From Pokkaliibacter sp. MBI-7 (lineage in GTDB: Bacteria; Pseudomonadota; Gammaproteobacteria; Pseudomonadales; Balneatricaceae), in contig NZ_JARVTG010000001.1 in assembly GCF_029846635.1 (NCBI RefSeq), positions 1,580,501 to 1,644,500 of the forward strand: a stretch of 64,000 nucleotides of DNA, given 5' to 3'. Each line of letters begins with the position of its first letter. Position 1 is the stretch's first letter. Made by a program: the position numbers and the translations under genes. The notes beneath the pieces are model-generated. The model was not told the origin of the DNA and did no database searches. It worked only from the letters and a program-made list of their open reading frames with translations. Of this stretch, positions 35,092 through 44,268 are shown piece by piece.

Positions 35092-36357
35092 ATGTCTTCA
35101 CATTGCCTGATCATTGGTGCAGGTGTTATCGGCCTGACCACCGCTTATGCCCTGCTGCAACGCGGCCACCGCGTCACGCTGCTAGATGCCTGCCGCGAGG
35201 TCGGCATGGGCACCAGCTACGCCAACGGTGGCCAGCTCAGCTACCGCTATGTAGCGCCACTGGCCGATGCCGGCGTACCGCTGCAGGCACTGGGCTGGAT
35301 GCTGAACCGCGATTCCCCGCTGACCTTTCGCCCCCAGCTCGACCTGCAACAGTGGCGCTGGTGTGCCGCCTTCATTGCCGCCTGCCGGCGCTCGGTCAAT
35401 CAGCGCAATGGCCAGCGGCTGCTGCAACTGGCACTGCTCAGTCAGCAGCAACTGCATCTCTGGCAGGCGCAGTCACCACTGGCGGATTTCAGCTGGCGCT
35501 GTAACGGCAAGCTGGTGGTCTACCGGCGGCCACAGGCCCTCTCCCGGGCCGCCGCCAGCCTGGTCGCACCCGACAGTCAGCAGGTGCTGAACCGGCAGCA
35601 ACTGCTGGCGCTTGAGCCCAGTCTGGCGGGTATGGCAGAGCAGCTGAGCGGGGCGATCTTTACGCCGGGCGACGAAGTCGGCGACTGCCATCTGTTCTGT
35701 CAGGCATTGCTTGGCTACCTGCAGCAACAGACTCATTTTCAACTGTTAGAACAATGCCCCGTGACTGCGCTGACTCAGCACGCGGGGCAGATTCAGGCAA
35801 TTGAGACCGACCTCGGCCCGTTACAGGCGGATCACTATATTCTGACTGCCGGGATGGGCAGCTATGAACTGGCCGGAGCGCTCGGCTTACGTCTGCCGCT
35901 CTACCCGCTGAAAGGCTACAGCCTCACGCTGCCACTGGCTGAAGAGGCAGTCGCACCGCACATCAGCGTGACTGACTACGAACGGAAAATGGTCTATGCC
36001 CGTCTGCCCGCTACCGGCACCCTGCCGCAGCGCCTGCGCGTTGCGGCCATGGTGGATATCGGTGTACAGGACACCCTGATCACCCCACGACGCATCCAGA
36101 GTCTGCGCCAGCAGGCCACGGCCAGCTTCCCGGCAGCGGGCGACTTCGCGCAAGCTCATAGCTGGGCAGGCCTGCGTCCGGCCACACCGACCGGCCTGCC
36201 CGTCATCGGCGCCACACGCTGGGGCAACCTGTGGCTGAATATCGGTCACGGTGCTTTGGGTTTTACCCTGGCCTGTGGCAGCGCCACCCTGCTGGCTGAG
36301 CAGCTCAGCGGACAACCCGCCAGCATATCGCTGGATGGTCTGACGCTCGGGTACTGA
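35092..36357 (+). CDS. FAD-dependent D-amino-acid dehydrogenase (DadA-like)
   Basis: Flavoprotein of 421 aa: N-terminal FAD-binding CLIIGAGVIGLTTAYALLQ with the GxGxxG motif, then TSYANGGQLSYRYVAPLADA as in DadA, and C-terminal WAGLRPATPTGLPVIGATRW with GHGALGFTLACGS. DadA oxidises D-amino acids to keto acids and passes electrons to the respiratory chain. The start at 35092 matches the family; an in-frame ATG 39 bases upstream remains possible, as neither has a good ribosome binding site. Under likely control of the divergent LysR regulator. Confidence 0.86.
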   Translation: MSSHCLIIGAGVIGLTTAYALLQRGHRVTLLDACREVGMGTSYANGGQLSYRYVAPLADAGVPLQALGWMLNRDSPLTFRPQLDLQQWRWCAAFIAACRRSVNQRNGQRLLQLALLSQQQLHLWQAQSPLADFSWRCNGKLVVYRRPQALSRAAASLVAPDSQQVLNRQQLLALEPSLAGMAEQLSGAIFTPGDEVGDCHLFCQALLGYLQQQTHFQLLEQCPVTALTQHAGQIQAIETDLGPLQADHYILTAGMGSYELAGALGLRLPLYPLKGYSLTLPLAEEAVAPHISVTDYERKMVYARLPATGTLPQRLRVAAMVDIGVQDTLITPRRIQSLRQQATASFPAAGDFAQAHSWAGLRPATPTGLPVIGATRWGNLWLNIGHGALGFTLACGSATLLAEQLSGQPASISLDGLTLGY

Positions 36358-36378
36358 TGCCCCGGCTACAATCCGGCT

Positions 36379-37299
36379 TTACTCATAGCGCGCCTGAACA
36401 GGCTCGCCTGAGCGCCGGTACCATGCCAGCAGCGGCCCCGTCAGGATCGCCATCAGCACACAGCCCATGCCCAGCCACTGCCAGAGCAGGATCGGCTCGT
36501 CCAGCCACAACGCCGCCAGCAGCACCGTGGTCAGCGGTGCAACGGCAGTAAAGGGGGCGGCGGCACAGCCGCGAATACGAGCGCTGCCGGCATACCACAG
36601 GCAGAAGCCCATCACTGTCGGCACCACGGCATAGTACAGCACTGCCCACCAGGCCTGCGGTATGGGCGCCAGCGTCCAGGGTCGCTCGGCCAGTGCCGGT
36701 ATCGCCGTCAGCAGCAATCCCAATGCGCTCATCAGGGTCGATAAGGCCAGCGGGGGAATGGGTTGCTGCAGACGTTGATTGAGCAGGATGAACAGGGCCT
36801 CTGCGACCATGGCCGCCAGTATCAGCCCATCACCGTAAAGACTGCCCGCCTGCGCAGAGCCCTGTTGGGCAGGCACCAGTAACAGCATGACCCCCAGTGA
36901 GCTCAGAGCCACCGCCAGCCAGGTGCTGCGCCCCGGTTTCTCCCGCAGCAATACCATGGCGACCAGCCCGGTAACAGCCGGAAGGGTACCGCTGATCACC
37001 CCGGCATTGGCGGCAGAAGTGTGCGCCATGCCACTGATCAGCAGCACGGTGTAGGCCACACTGCCCGCCCCTGCCTGACAGATCAGCACCCAGGCATCAT
37101 GACGACGAGGGCGTGGCCATGGCGTGGCGGTCAGCTTCATCAGCAGCAGAAAGATCGGCAGGGCCATGGCAAATCGTGCCGCCGTTGCGGTAAAGGGAGG
37201 CAGCCCGGTAGCAATCAGCCGACTGGCTATCACCGTACTCCCCACCATCATCATGGCCAGTGCCAGATAACCGTAACCGTGCCACTGTGAGCTCTTCAT
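36379..37299 (-). CDS. EamA/DMT-family transporter
   Basis: Inner-membrane transporter of 306 aa with ten hydrophobic segments and two EamA repeats. AGGAGA lies just upstream of the ATG at 37299; the open frame continues to 37422 but without support. It is preceded, on the same strand and 97 bp away, by an AraC regulator gene that probably controls it. Substrate unknown. Confidence 0.86.
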   Translation of the reverse strand: MKSSQWHGYGYLALAMMMVGSTVIASRLIATGLPPFTATAARFAMALPIFLLLMKLTATPWPRPRRHDAWVLICQAGAGSVAYTVLLISGMAHTSAANAGVISGTLPAVTGLVAMVLLREKPGRSTWLAVALSSLGVMLLLVPAQQGSAQAGSLYGDGLILAAMVAEALFILLNQRLQQPIPPLALSTLMSALGLLLTAIPALAERPWTLAPIPQAWWAVLYYAVVPTVMGFCLWYAGSARIRGCAAAPFTAVAPLTTVLLAALWLDEPILLWQWLGMGCVLMAILTGPLLAWYRRSGEPVQARYE

Positions 37300-37396
37300 G
37301 GTTTTCTCCTCTAAACCTGAAAGGAGACACTTTAGAAAGCGCGCGGGGGCGGGTCTTGAATGAAATTGCAGGGAGAGGCAGACAACGATGAGACGA

Positions 37397-38236
37397 TCAG
37401 GACTGGCTGCCGATCTGCCCATACAGGCCCGGTGTAATACCGTACTGGCGCCGAAACAACCGGGTCATATGGCTCTGGTCGGCAAACCCTGCCGCCAGTG
37501 CGGCATCCACAGGTTTATGGCCACTCAGCAACAGACGGCGGGCAAGATGCAGGCGCTGCTGCAGCAGATAGGCATGAGGCGACAGCCCCAGTGCCTTGTT
37601 GAAACTGCGAATCAGATTGAAGCGGCTGACGCCCACCATCGCGGCCAGCTCGTGCAGTGAAGGTGCCTGCAGCGGCTCATCAGCCAGCCGCTGACGGACC
37701 TGCTCCACCGTGGCAGAGGCTGGCATCAGCGGTCTGGCCTGACTATGGTGTGCCAGCAGGTAGACCAGCGTAGAGACCGCACTCTCCTCTGCGGCAAGAC
37801 GAGCGGCCACATCCACCTGTGCCTGATGCGCCTGTCTGACCGACGTGACTCGCTGAAACAGTTGAACAAACTGCTGCCGCAGGCGCTGATCCTGGGCGAC
37901 AGGCCGCACCAGACTGAGTTCGGCAGAAAAGGGCAGTTCCAGCTCACTGGCCAGCTCATGCAGTAGCGACGGCTCAAAATACAGCATGCTCCACTGCCGC
38001 CCTTCTTCGGCCAGTGGCACACCATCATGCACTTCGCCCGGATTCACCATGATCAGTTCACCGGGGCCGGCCTCCACCCTGCCGCAGCCACTGGCAGAAC
38101 GCTGGGCACCGCGATGAATCAGTCCGATGCCGTACTGGTCATGACTATGACGGGGGTAATGGCGGTTGCTGTCGATGACCATCGCCTGCGTGTCTGCCAG
38201 CAAGGAAGGCAGCATCCTGAGCTGATGTTGACTCAC
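37397..38236 (-). CDS. AraC-family regulator with cupin sensor domain
   Basis: Regulator of 279 aa: cupin-like N-terminal domain (HYPRHSHDQYGIGLIHRGAQ, VNPGEVHDG) and C-terminal AraC domain (LAAMVGVSRFNLIRSFNKAL, AALAAGFADQSHMTRLFRRQ). A GTG at 38236 with AGGGAG upstream is chosen; other in-frame starts are GTG 38260 and ATG 38215. The EamA transporter follows on the same strand. Confidence 0.85.
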   Translation of the reverse strand: MSQHQLRMLPSLLADTQAMVIDSNRHYPRHSHDQYGIGLIHRGAQRSASGCGRVEAGPGELIMVNPGEVHDGVPLAEEGRQWSMLYFEPSLLHELASELELPFSAELSLVRPVAQDQRLRQQFVQLFQRVTSVRQAHQAQVDVAARLAAEESAVSTLVYLLAHHSQARPLMPASATVEQVRQRLADEPLQAPSLHELAAMVGVSRFNLIRSFNKALGLSPHAYLLQQRLHLARRLLLSGHKPVDAALAAGFADQSHMTRLFRRQYGITPGLYGQIGSQS

Positions 38237-38305
38237 ACTACTCTCCCTGAATGAGTTCACGCCTGAGACGATGAGTTATAGCAGATGCCTGAGCGGCCCC
38301 AAAAA

Positions 38306-38340
38306 CAAAAAGCGGAGGAGCCTGCGCTCCTCCGCTTTTT
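38306..38340. terminator. Bidirectional intrinsic terminator after leuA
   Basis: AGCGGAGGAGC (38311-38321) pairs perfectly with GCTCCTCCGCT (38326-38336) across a 4-base loop, flanked by an A run and a T run, so it works in either direction. It lies about 160 bp beyond the leuA stop and in front of the AraC gene. Confidence 0.88.
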
Positions 38341-38499
38341 GCGTCTTCACAGGCCTGGGGCCTGTTTGTGCAGCAGCTGTATATTCAGCTTTGGTGGAGG
38401 TCAGTGCCGCAATGCGACCTGCCTCTTATGGTCATGTTGACTGGCGTCTCACCTGCCACAGGCAGGGTGGAGTGTGCCTTGTGCCGAAGCGTTCCTGCC

Positions 38500-40158
38500 T
38501 CAGGCGATTTTACGCAGTGAAGGCACCTGCGCTGCGGCGTTGATGACCGCCTGCAGGGATGCATTTACCACGTCACGACCGATGGCTACCCCGCACATAC
38601 GCTGACCTTCCACTGCCAGCAGGATGTAGGCTGCAGCGCGGGACTCAGTGCCCTCGGTCAAGGCATGCTCGGAGTAATCCAGCACGTCGATACGGATGCC
38701 GGTTTCGCGCTCCCAGGCATTGGCCAGCGCGGTGATGGCACCTTCGCCCTCACCGGCAATGTGTACGGCGCCGTTCGGCGTCTGCAGCTCAACCCGCAGA
38801 CTTTCCTGCTGGTCCTGATCCAGCTGGAAGCGCTTGACCTGATAGCCATGGGCAGGCTGCAGGTAATGGCGCTCGAACAGGCTGCGAATCTGATCCGGGC
38901 TGATCTCACTGGAGCTCGCTTCGGCTTCGGCCTGAACGCGGCGGCTGAAATCGATCTGCAACCAGCGTGGCAACTGCAAGCCAAGATCACGCTCAAGGAG
39001 GTAGGTCACGCCGCCTTTACCGGACTGGCTGTTGATACGGATCACCGCCTCATAGCTGCGACCGAGGTCAGCAGGATCGATGGGCAGATAGGCCACATCC
39101 CAGTAGTGATCAGGCTTCTCGGCCACCAGCGACTTGCGTATCGCATCCTGATGGCTGCCGGAGAAGGCTGTGTACACCAGTTCACCTGCATAGGGATGAC
39201 GCGGATGCAGAGCAATCTGGGTGCAGGCACTGACGGTTGATACGATGGCATCCATGTCAGACAGATCCAGTTCAGGATCAATGCCCTGGCTGTACAGGTT
39301 CATCGCCATAGTGACGATATCCATGTTGCCGGTACGCTCACCGTTGCCGAGCAGAGTGCCCTCGATACGATCAGCACCCGCCAGTACTGCCAGCTCTGCC
39401 GCTGCAACACCGCAGCCGCGGTCGTTATGGGTGTGAATGGAAATGCTGACATCCTTGCGGCCACGCATGTTACGGCAGAACCATTCGACCTGATCCGCGA
39501 ATACGTTAGGCGTACTCACTTCGACGGTCGCGGGCAGGTTGATGATCATCGGACGGCCGGTTTCGCGCCACTCATCAATCACCGCATCACAGACTTCCAC
39601 CGCAAAATCGACTTCGGTGCTGCTGAAGCTTTCCGGTGAATACTGGAAACTCCATTCAGTGTGCGGATAACGTTTTGAATACTCACGCACCCAGCGTGCG
39701 CCCTGCACTGCAATGGCTTTGACGCCATCTTTGTCAGTATTGAACACGTACTGGCGCTGAGTGGGGTTGACTGAGTTGTAAACATGCACGATGGCCTGCT
39801 TAGAACCTTCCAGCGCCTGATAGGTACGGGCGATCAGGTCTTCGCGAGCCTGAACCAGTACCTGAATGGTCACGTCTTCGGGAATCAGGTTGTTGTCGAT
39901 CAGTTCACGGACAAAGTCGAAGTCAGGCTGAGAGGCCGCAGGAAATCCCACTTCCACATGTTTGAACCCGATGCGCATCATCAGGTCCCACATCTGCAGC
40001 TTTTGTGCAACGGTCATGGGTTCAACCAGCGCCTGGTTACCATCGCGCAGGTCAACCGCGCACCATAGCGGCGCCTTGGTCAGGACCTGATTAGGCCACT
40101 GACGATCAGGCATGTTGATGGTTGGTGCGGGGCGGTATTTGCGATGGTCGTAACTCAT
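38500..40158 (-). CDS. leuA: 2-isopropylmalate synthase
   Basis: First enzyme of leucine synthesis: condenses acetyl-CoA with 2-oxoisovalerate. 552 aa, the long LeuA type. N-terminal TIM barrel with RDGNQALVEPM and metal-binding HTHNDRGCGVAAAELAVLAG, linker, and C-terminal LeuA dimer/regulatory domain (about residues 420-552: AVEGQRMCGVAIGRDVVNAS). Leucine feedback is expected through that domain. Single gene; leuCDB is not nearby. A strong terminator follows. Confidence 0.95.
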   Translation of the reverse strand: MSYDHRKYRPAPTINMPDRQWPNQVLTKAPLWCAVDLRDGNQALVEPMTVAQKLQMWDLMMRIGFKHVEVGFPAASQPDFDFVRELIDNNLIPEDVTIQVLVQAREDLIARTYQALEGSKQAIVHVYNSVNPTQRQYVFNTDKDGVKAIAVQGARWVREYSKRYPHTEWSFQYSPESFSSTEVDFAVEVCDAVIDEWRETGRPMIINLPATVEVSTPNVFADQVEWFCRNMRGRKDVSISIHTHNDRGCGVAAAELAVLAGADRIEGTLLGNGERTGNMDIVTMAMNLYSQGIDPELDLSDMDAIVSTVSACTQIALHPRHPYAGELVYTAFSGSHQDAIRKSLVAEKPDHYWDVAYLPIDPADLGRSYEAVIRINSQSGKGGVTYLLERDLGLQLPRWLQIDFSRRVQAEAEASSSEISPDQIRSLFERHYLQPAHGYQVKRFQLDQDQQESLRVELQTPNGAVHIAGEGEGAITALANAWERETGIRIDVLDYSEHALTEGTESRAAAYILLAVEGQRMCGVAIGRDVVNASLQAVINAAAQVPSLRKIA

Positions 40159-40601
40159 GATGAATGTCCTGGTGTTGTCCGTTAGTTGAAGTGGCGCCCC
40201 GCTGCTCGGTACTCGACTCGTCGACAGACGGTGCGCTGACTTCGGAAAGAATGGGTAGCTCTTCCAGTTACTGACAGTTCGGTGATAACCAATCCTTCAG
40301 CCAACTTGCAGTCTCCCGGGTGGAGAGAAAGGGTCGGATGGTGCCTTGTGAGCCCCTGACCAGTCCTGGGCTTCAGTGCTCCGCCGGGGCGGGTTGCTCT
40401 GAAGACGGATGTCAGTATACGGATTTTCCAGCAGCAGAAGATTGCTAAAATTGCTGTCTTTTTCTCAAGCTGAGCAACCTTTACTATTAAAAATCCTTTT
40501 TAAAGGCAGATTATGACCACTCTTTGAAAAATACATATTACGTATAGCTTTCTACCCTGCCTGATGAGGTTAAATCTGCCTCTATCCCCATGGCATAAAC
40601 A
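40159..40601 (-). other. Leader and promoter region of leuA
   Basis: About 440 bases between the leuA start and the tonB terminator. No convincing coding frame, leucine-rich leader peptide or T-box was recognised. It contains GC-rich inverted segments near 40320-40400 that could form structure in a leuA leader, then an AT-rich part near 40440-40570 that probably carries the promoter. Confidence 0.4.
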
Positions 40602-40638
40602 ACAACACCCTCGCTGACGGATCAGACGAGGGTGTTGT
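40602..40638 (-). terminator. Hairpin terminator after tonB
   Basis: ACAACACCCTCG (40602-40613) pairs perfectly with CGAGGGTGTTGT (40627-40638), and CTGA/TCAG extend it inside. It lies 20 bases after the tonB stop on the minus strand. Confidence 0.7.
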
Positions 40639-40658
40639 AGCTGGCCGTAGGCCAGAGC

Positions 40659-41516
40659 CTAGCGGCGCAGGTTGTAATCGATCGGCACTACCAGCTCGTT
40701 GGGGATACTGTCAGGCGGTGCCGGTAGCGGACTGGCCTGCTGGATCAGCTCCAGCGCGGCATCATCCAGCAATTCAAAACCGGACGAGGTCTTCAGTGAA
40801 GCACTCAGCACCTTGCCAGAACGGTCCATGACAAAACGGACATAGACCACACCTTCCTGACGCCTTACCCGGGCCGCTCGAGGATAACGCTTGTGCTTAG
40901 CCAGATGTGCCATCAGGTCTCCCTGCCAGCTACGCTGTGCCTGCACCCGTCGCTGCTGCTCGCCGGGATCAACGGCTTTCGGTGCCTTTGGGGTTGCCGG
41001 AGGAGCATCCTGCACTGCAGGTGGAGCCGCTTTGGGCTGCTCTTTCTTCGGTGGCTGTTCCTTTGGCTTTTCTACTTTCTTCTCGACTTTCTTCTCTACC
41101 TTTTTTTCCACCTTCTTCGGTTTGGGCGGTGGTGGCGGAGGAATAACCACTTCCGGTTTCACCTCCGGTGGTGGAGGGGGCGGAGGCTCAGGCAAGGGTT
41201 CAGGCTCGGGAGGTGGTGGCTCCGGTTCGGGTTCCGGCTCCACAACGGGTTCCGGGACCGGCTCAGGCTTGACCACTTCTGGCATTGGCGCCAGCTCAAT
41301 CATGATTGCTTCCGGTGCCGCCGGTGGATTGGCAGGCAGAGGGGCCGCTTTGACCAGTGGCAGCAGCAGTGCCAGATGCACTCCTGCCACCAGCGTCAGG
41401 CCCAGCCCCCAGGCACTGGCACGGCGCAGACTCAGCGGCGGCTGGGCTTCAGGCATGGGATTGTGCACCCCAGAAGCTCTGGCTGCTGCGGGGGAAGGGT
41501 TCAGCGGTTCTGTCAT
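40659..41516 (-). CDS. tonB: Energy transducer TonB
   Basis: Periplasm-spanning protein of 285 aa that carries proton-motive energy to outer-membrane receptors. One N-terminal membrane anchor (about residues 30-55), a long Pro/Glu-rich then Lys-rich spacer (about 65-180) with a KVEKKVEKKVEKKVEK repeat, and a C-terminal TonB domain (RYPRAARVRRQEGVVYVRF, SSGFELLDDAALELI). Overlaps exbD by 4 bp. Third gene of exbB-exbD-tonB and likely to serve the siderophore receptor in this window. Confidence 0.9.
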   Translation of the reverse strand: MTEPLNPSPAAARASGVHNPMPEAQPPLSLRRASAWGLGLTLVAGVHLALLLPLVKAAPLPANPPAAPEAIMIELAPMPEVVKPEPVPEPVVEPEPEPEPPPPEPEPLPEPPPPPPPEVKPEVVIPPPPPPKPKKVEKKVEKKVEKKVEKPKEQPPKKEQPKAAPPAVQDAPPATPKAPKAVDPGEQQRRVQAQRSWQGDLMAHLAKHKRYPRAARVRRQEGVVYVRFVMDRSGKVLSASLKTSSGFELLDDAALELIQQASPLPAPPDSIPNELVVPIDYNLRR

Positions 41517-41941
41517 TGAGCGCTTCCGACCGTCTCCAGACCCACCAGGCCAATTTTCAGATAACCCGCAGTTCGCAGCTGGTCCATGACCTTCATCAGC
41601 TCACCGTAAGGCACGCCTTTATCGGCACGCAGAAACAGGCGCTGCTGATAATCCTTCGCAGTCACCTTATCCAGCACTGCACCCAGCCCCTGCTCCGGCA
41701 CTTTCTCTTCGCCCACGCTGACACTGAGATCCGCCTGAATGGAGATATAGACGGGTTTGTCAGGGTGAGGTTGCGGTTGTGCCGACGAGGCAGGCAGATC
41801 CACCGGTACACTGACGGTGGCCAGCGGTGCTGCCACCATGAAGATGATCAGCAACACCAGAATGACGTCGATAAAGGGCGTAACGTTGATCTCGTGGTTC
41901 TCACCCAGATCATCATCACCGTGATGCAGTCCACCTGCCAT
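41513..41941 (-). CDS. exbD: Biopolymer transport protein ExbD
   Basis: Inner-membrane protein of 142 aa: one membrane segment with the essential Asp in NVTPFIDVILVLLIIFMVAA and a periplasmic domain. It forms the proton channel of the TonB machine with ExbB. It follows exbB after 2 bp and overlaps tonB by 4 bp. Confidence 0.93.
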   Translation of the reverse strand: MAGGLHHGDDDLGENHEINVTPFIDVILVLLIIFMVAAPLATVSVPVDLPASSAQPQPHPDKPVYISIQADLSVSVGEEKVPEQGLGAVLDKVTAKDYQQRLFLRADKGVPYGELMKVMDQLRTAGYLKIGLVGLETVGSAQ

Positions 41942-41943
41942 GA

Positions 41944-42963
41944 TCAGCTCCCTACTTTACGCAGGGGAGTCACCTGTGGCTGGCGATCCAGATCGCGACT
42001 GACAATACGCGCCACCTCTGCGGTGGTATCGGCCATGATGGCGCGGTAGCCACCGATACTGCGGGCAAAATGGTTGTAGATGACGACCGCCGGAATGGCT
42101 GCCACCAGACCGATCGCAGTGGCCAGCAATGCTTCGGCGATACCCGGCGCCACCACGGCCAGATTGGTGGTTTGCGATTTGGAGATACCGATAAAGCTGT
42201 TCATGATGCCCCAGACGGTACCGAACAGACCGACAAAGGGAGAAGTCGAACCGATGGTGGCCAGCACACCGGTACCGACATTGATGCGGCGCGCAGCGGC
42301 AGCCTCAATACGATGCAGACGGGATTCGACACGCTCCTTCACCCCACCTTTATCAAAGGCTTCGTGCTTGGCTGACAACACCAGCTCATACTCGGCCGCC
42401 TGCACCATGGATGCTGACAGGCAGGTGTCATGTTCAACGGCCTTCAGCCCCTCACGCAGCGTGCCGACCTCACCCAGATTACGCAGGGTGCGGCGAGCGC
42501 GTTTCTTCGCTGCAGCAATCTCGATACTTTTCACCAGTGCGATGGTCCAGGTCACGATGGAAGCAAAGGCCAGACCCAGCATGACCGCCTTGACCACCCA
42601 GTCAGCGGCCATGAACATACCCATGGGGGTCAGGTCGTGTGGCAGCATGGATGCCACGGCATTGCTGTCGGCAACCGCTCCGGGCAGAGGCTCATTGGTC
42701 TGGGAGAGGTCTTCTGGCGCAGAGGCTGATCCCTGCATTGGGGTGTCCGCCGCGGAAACGGCATCGCTGGCAGGAGCAGAAACAGTAGCAGGGCTGGAAG
42801 AGGTCGCCGATTCGCTGCTGGCAGGTGCGCTGGTCGATGTAACAGGAGCGGTGAGCGTATCCGATTCAGCGTGGCTCAACGGAGCCAGCACCATGCCAGC
42901 ACTCAGCCCTACGATCATGGCCCAGCGTTTGGCCATGCCTTTGTTCTGCTCGATATTTTTCAT
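41944..42963 (-). CDS. exbB: Biopolymer transport protein ExbB, long form
   Basis: Inner-membrane protein of 339 aa. Unlike the E. coli form it has a signal-peptide-like start (residues 1-32) and a Ser/Ala/Pro-rich periplasmic stretch (about 33-110), as in Pseudomonas-type ExbB. The three membrane segments of the ExbB/TolQ family follow, with LATIGSTSPFVGLFGTVWGIM and AIGLVAAIPAVVIYN. First gene of the operon. Divergent from an Lrp regulator, with a Fur-box candidate between. Confidence 0.92.
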   Translation of the reverse strand: MKNIEQNKGMAKRWAMIVGLSAGMVLAPLSHAESDTLTAPVTSTSAPASSESATSSSPATVSAPASDAVSAADTPMQGSASAPEDLSQTNEPLPGAVADSNAVASMLPHDLTPMGMFMAADWVVKAVMLGLAFASIVTWTIALVKSIEIAAAKKRARRTLRNLGEVGTLREGLKAVEHDTCLSASMVQAAEYELVLSAKHEAFDKGGVKERVESRLHRIEAAAARRINVGTGVLATIGSTSPFVGLFGTVWGIMNSFIGISKSQTTNLAVVAPGIAEALLATAIGLVAAIPAVVIYNHFARSIGGYRAIMADTTAEVARIVSRDLDRQPQVTPLRKVGS

Positions 42964-43060
42964 GTGAAATCCCGACGGCGACAGGGCTGCTGGGCGGTTA
43001 ACCGACGCATTGCCAGTGGCTAACCAAGCTTGCCCATTCGATCCAATAGATTTTACTAAT

Positions 43061-43079
43061 GCTAAAGCTTCTCATTATC
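43061..43079 (-). promoter_or_regulatory. Fur box candidate upstream of exbB
   Basis: The 19-mer GCTAAAGCTTCTCATTATC agrees with GATAATGATAATCATTATC at 14 of 19 positions by hand. It lies about 100 bp upstream of exbB. A separate CAATCT/AGATTG dyad lies at 43091-43114. Confidence 0.42.
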
Positions 43080-43219
43080 TATCACAAGATCAATCTAATG
43101 ATTGATTCAGATTGTCTCTTGGATCGCAACAAAGCCCTGACAATGCCTAAAGCACAAAATTGCTTTACCATAGCCAAACGCGCATTAATCTGTCGTCCAG
43201 ACCGCAGGGAGACCAGTAA

Positions 43220-43693
43220 ATGACATTCAATCGTTACGATCGGCGCATCATGGAAGTACTACAGAAGGACGGCCGCATGAGTAATCAGGAGCTGGCAGAC
43301 AGCATTCAGCTGTCGCCTTCCCCCTGTTTGCGACGGGTCAAACGCCTGGAAGAAGAGGGCATCATCGAGGGCTACAGCGCTCTGCTCAATGCCAAAAAGC
43401 TCGGTTTGACCCTGATGGCCTTTATCGGCATCAGTATGGATCGTCATACTCCGGAGCGATTCCAGCGTTTTGAAGAGCTGATTGCCAGCTATCCGGAAGT
43501 GCTGGAATGCCACCTGATCACCGGCCAGTCGGCCGACTACCTGTTGAAAGTCATAGTCAAGGATATGGAAGCCTTCCAGCAGTTCCTGCTGAATCGGGTG
43601 ACCACGATTGAAGGCGTGACCGGGGTGCATTCCAGTTTTGTGATGAAAACCCCTATCAGCAGTACCGCCCTGCCCCTCAACCACCTGACCTGA
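43220..43693 (+). CDS. Lrp/AsnC-family regulator
   Basis: Regulator of 157 aa with N-terminal helix-turn-helix (MSNQELADSIQLSPSPCLRRV) and C-terminal RAM ligand-binding domain (ECHLITGQSADYLLKVIVKD). Typical length and ends. GGGAGA precedes the start. The downstream GNAT gene follows after 5 bp, so the two probably share a message. Confidence 0.9.
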   Translation: MTFNRYDRRIMEVLQKDGRMSNQELADSIQLSPSPCLRRVKRLEEEGIIEGYSALLNAKKLGLTLMAFIGISMDRHTPERFQRFEELIASYPEVLECHLITGQSADYLLKVIVKDMEAFQQFLLNRVTTIEGVTGVHSSFVMKTPISSTALPLNHLT

Positions 43694-43698
43694 TCATC

Positions 43699-44253
43699 AT
43701 GCGATTTGAACTACTGAGCGAGCGCCACGCGCAAGCGCTGCTGGCCTTTGAAGAAAGCAATCAGGCCTGGTTTGAACGGACCATCGAGGCCCGCGAACCG
43801 GCATTCTATTCCCTTCAGGGCGTGCGTGAGCATATTGATGAATACGTGCAGCGTTACCATGAAGGCATGATCTATCCGCTGCTGATTGTGAATGAGCAGG
43901 GCGAGCTGATGGGCAGAGCCAACCTGCGTCGCTCGCTCAATGATTCGCGCTATGGTTTCGTCGGCTATCGTATCGGTGAAGCCTACTGCGGCCAGGGTGT
44001 AGCATCGGCGGCACTGAAGCAGCTGATCCGGGCGGGCTATGAGCAGATGAAGCTGGACCATTTGCGTGCTTTTGCCTCGGTCAGCAATATCGCTTCACAG
44101 CGTGTTCTGGAAAAACAGTCCTTTCTGCGCTGCCGCTACGTTCCCCAGCATGCCGTCACTCGCCAGGGACAGCTGGACGCCTGGGAATTCGTGCACTTTG
44201 CCAGTATCTGGCGCCGACACTGGCATCGGTGGTTTACTCTCACGCCCGACTGA
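43699..44253 (+). CDS. GNAT-family acetyltransferase, RimJ-like
   Basis: Acetyltransferase of 184 aa with RimJ/RimL type wording: YGFVGYRIGEAYCGQGVASA, LRAFASVSNIASQRVLEK and CRYVPQHAV. It may act on protein N-termini or small molecules; substrate unknown. Likely operon with the Lrp regulator. Confidence 0.82.
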   Translation: MRFELLSERHAQALLAFEESNQAWFERTIEAREPAFYSLQGVREHIDEYVQRYHEGMIYPLLIVNEQGELMGRANLRRSLNDSRYGFVGYRIGEAYCGQGVASAALKQLIRAGYEQMKLDHLRAFASVSNIASQRVLEKQSFLRCRYVPQHAVTRQGQLDAWEFVHFASIWRRHWHRWFTLTPD

Positions 44254-44268
44254 CCCGCTACACGCCCT

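Noticed and set aside
40891..41589. Gly/Ser-rich plus-strand frame opposite tonB
   Set aside because: The apparent Gly-rich protein is the reverse complement of the Pro/Lys-rich spacer of TonB.
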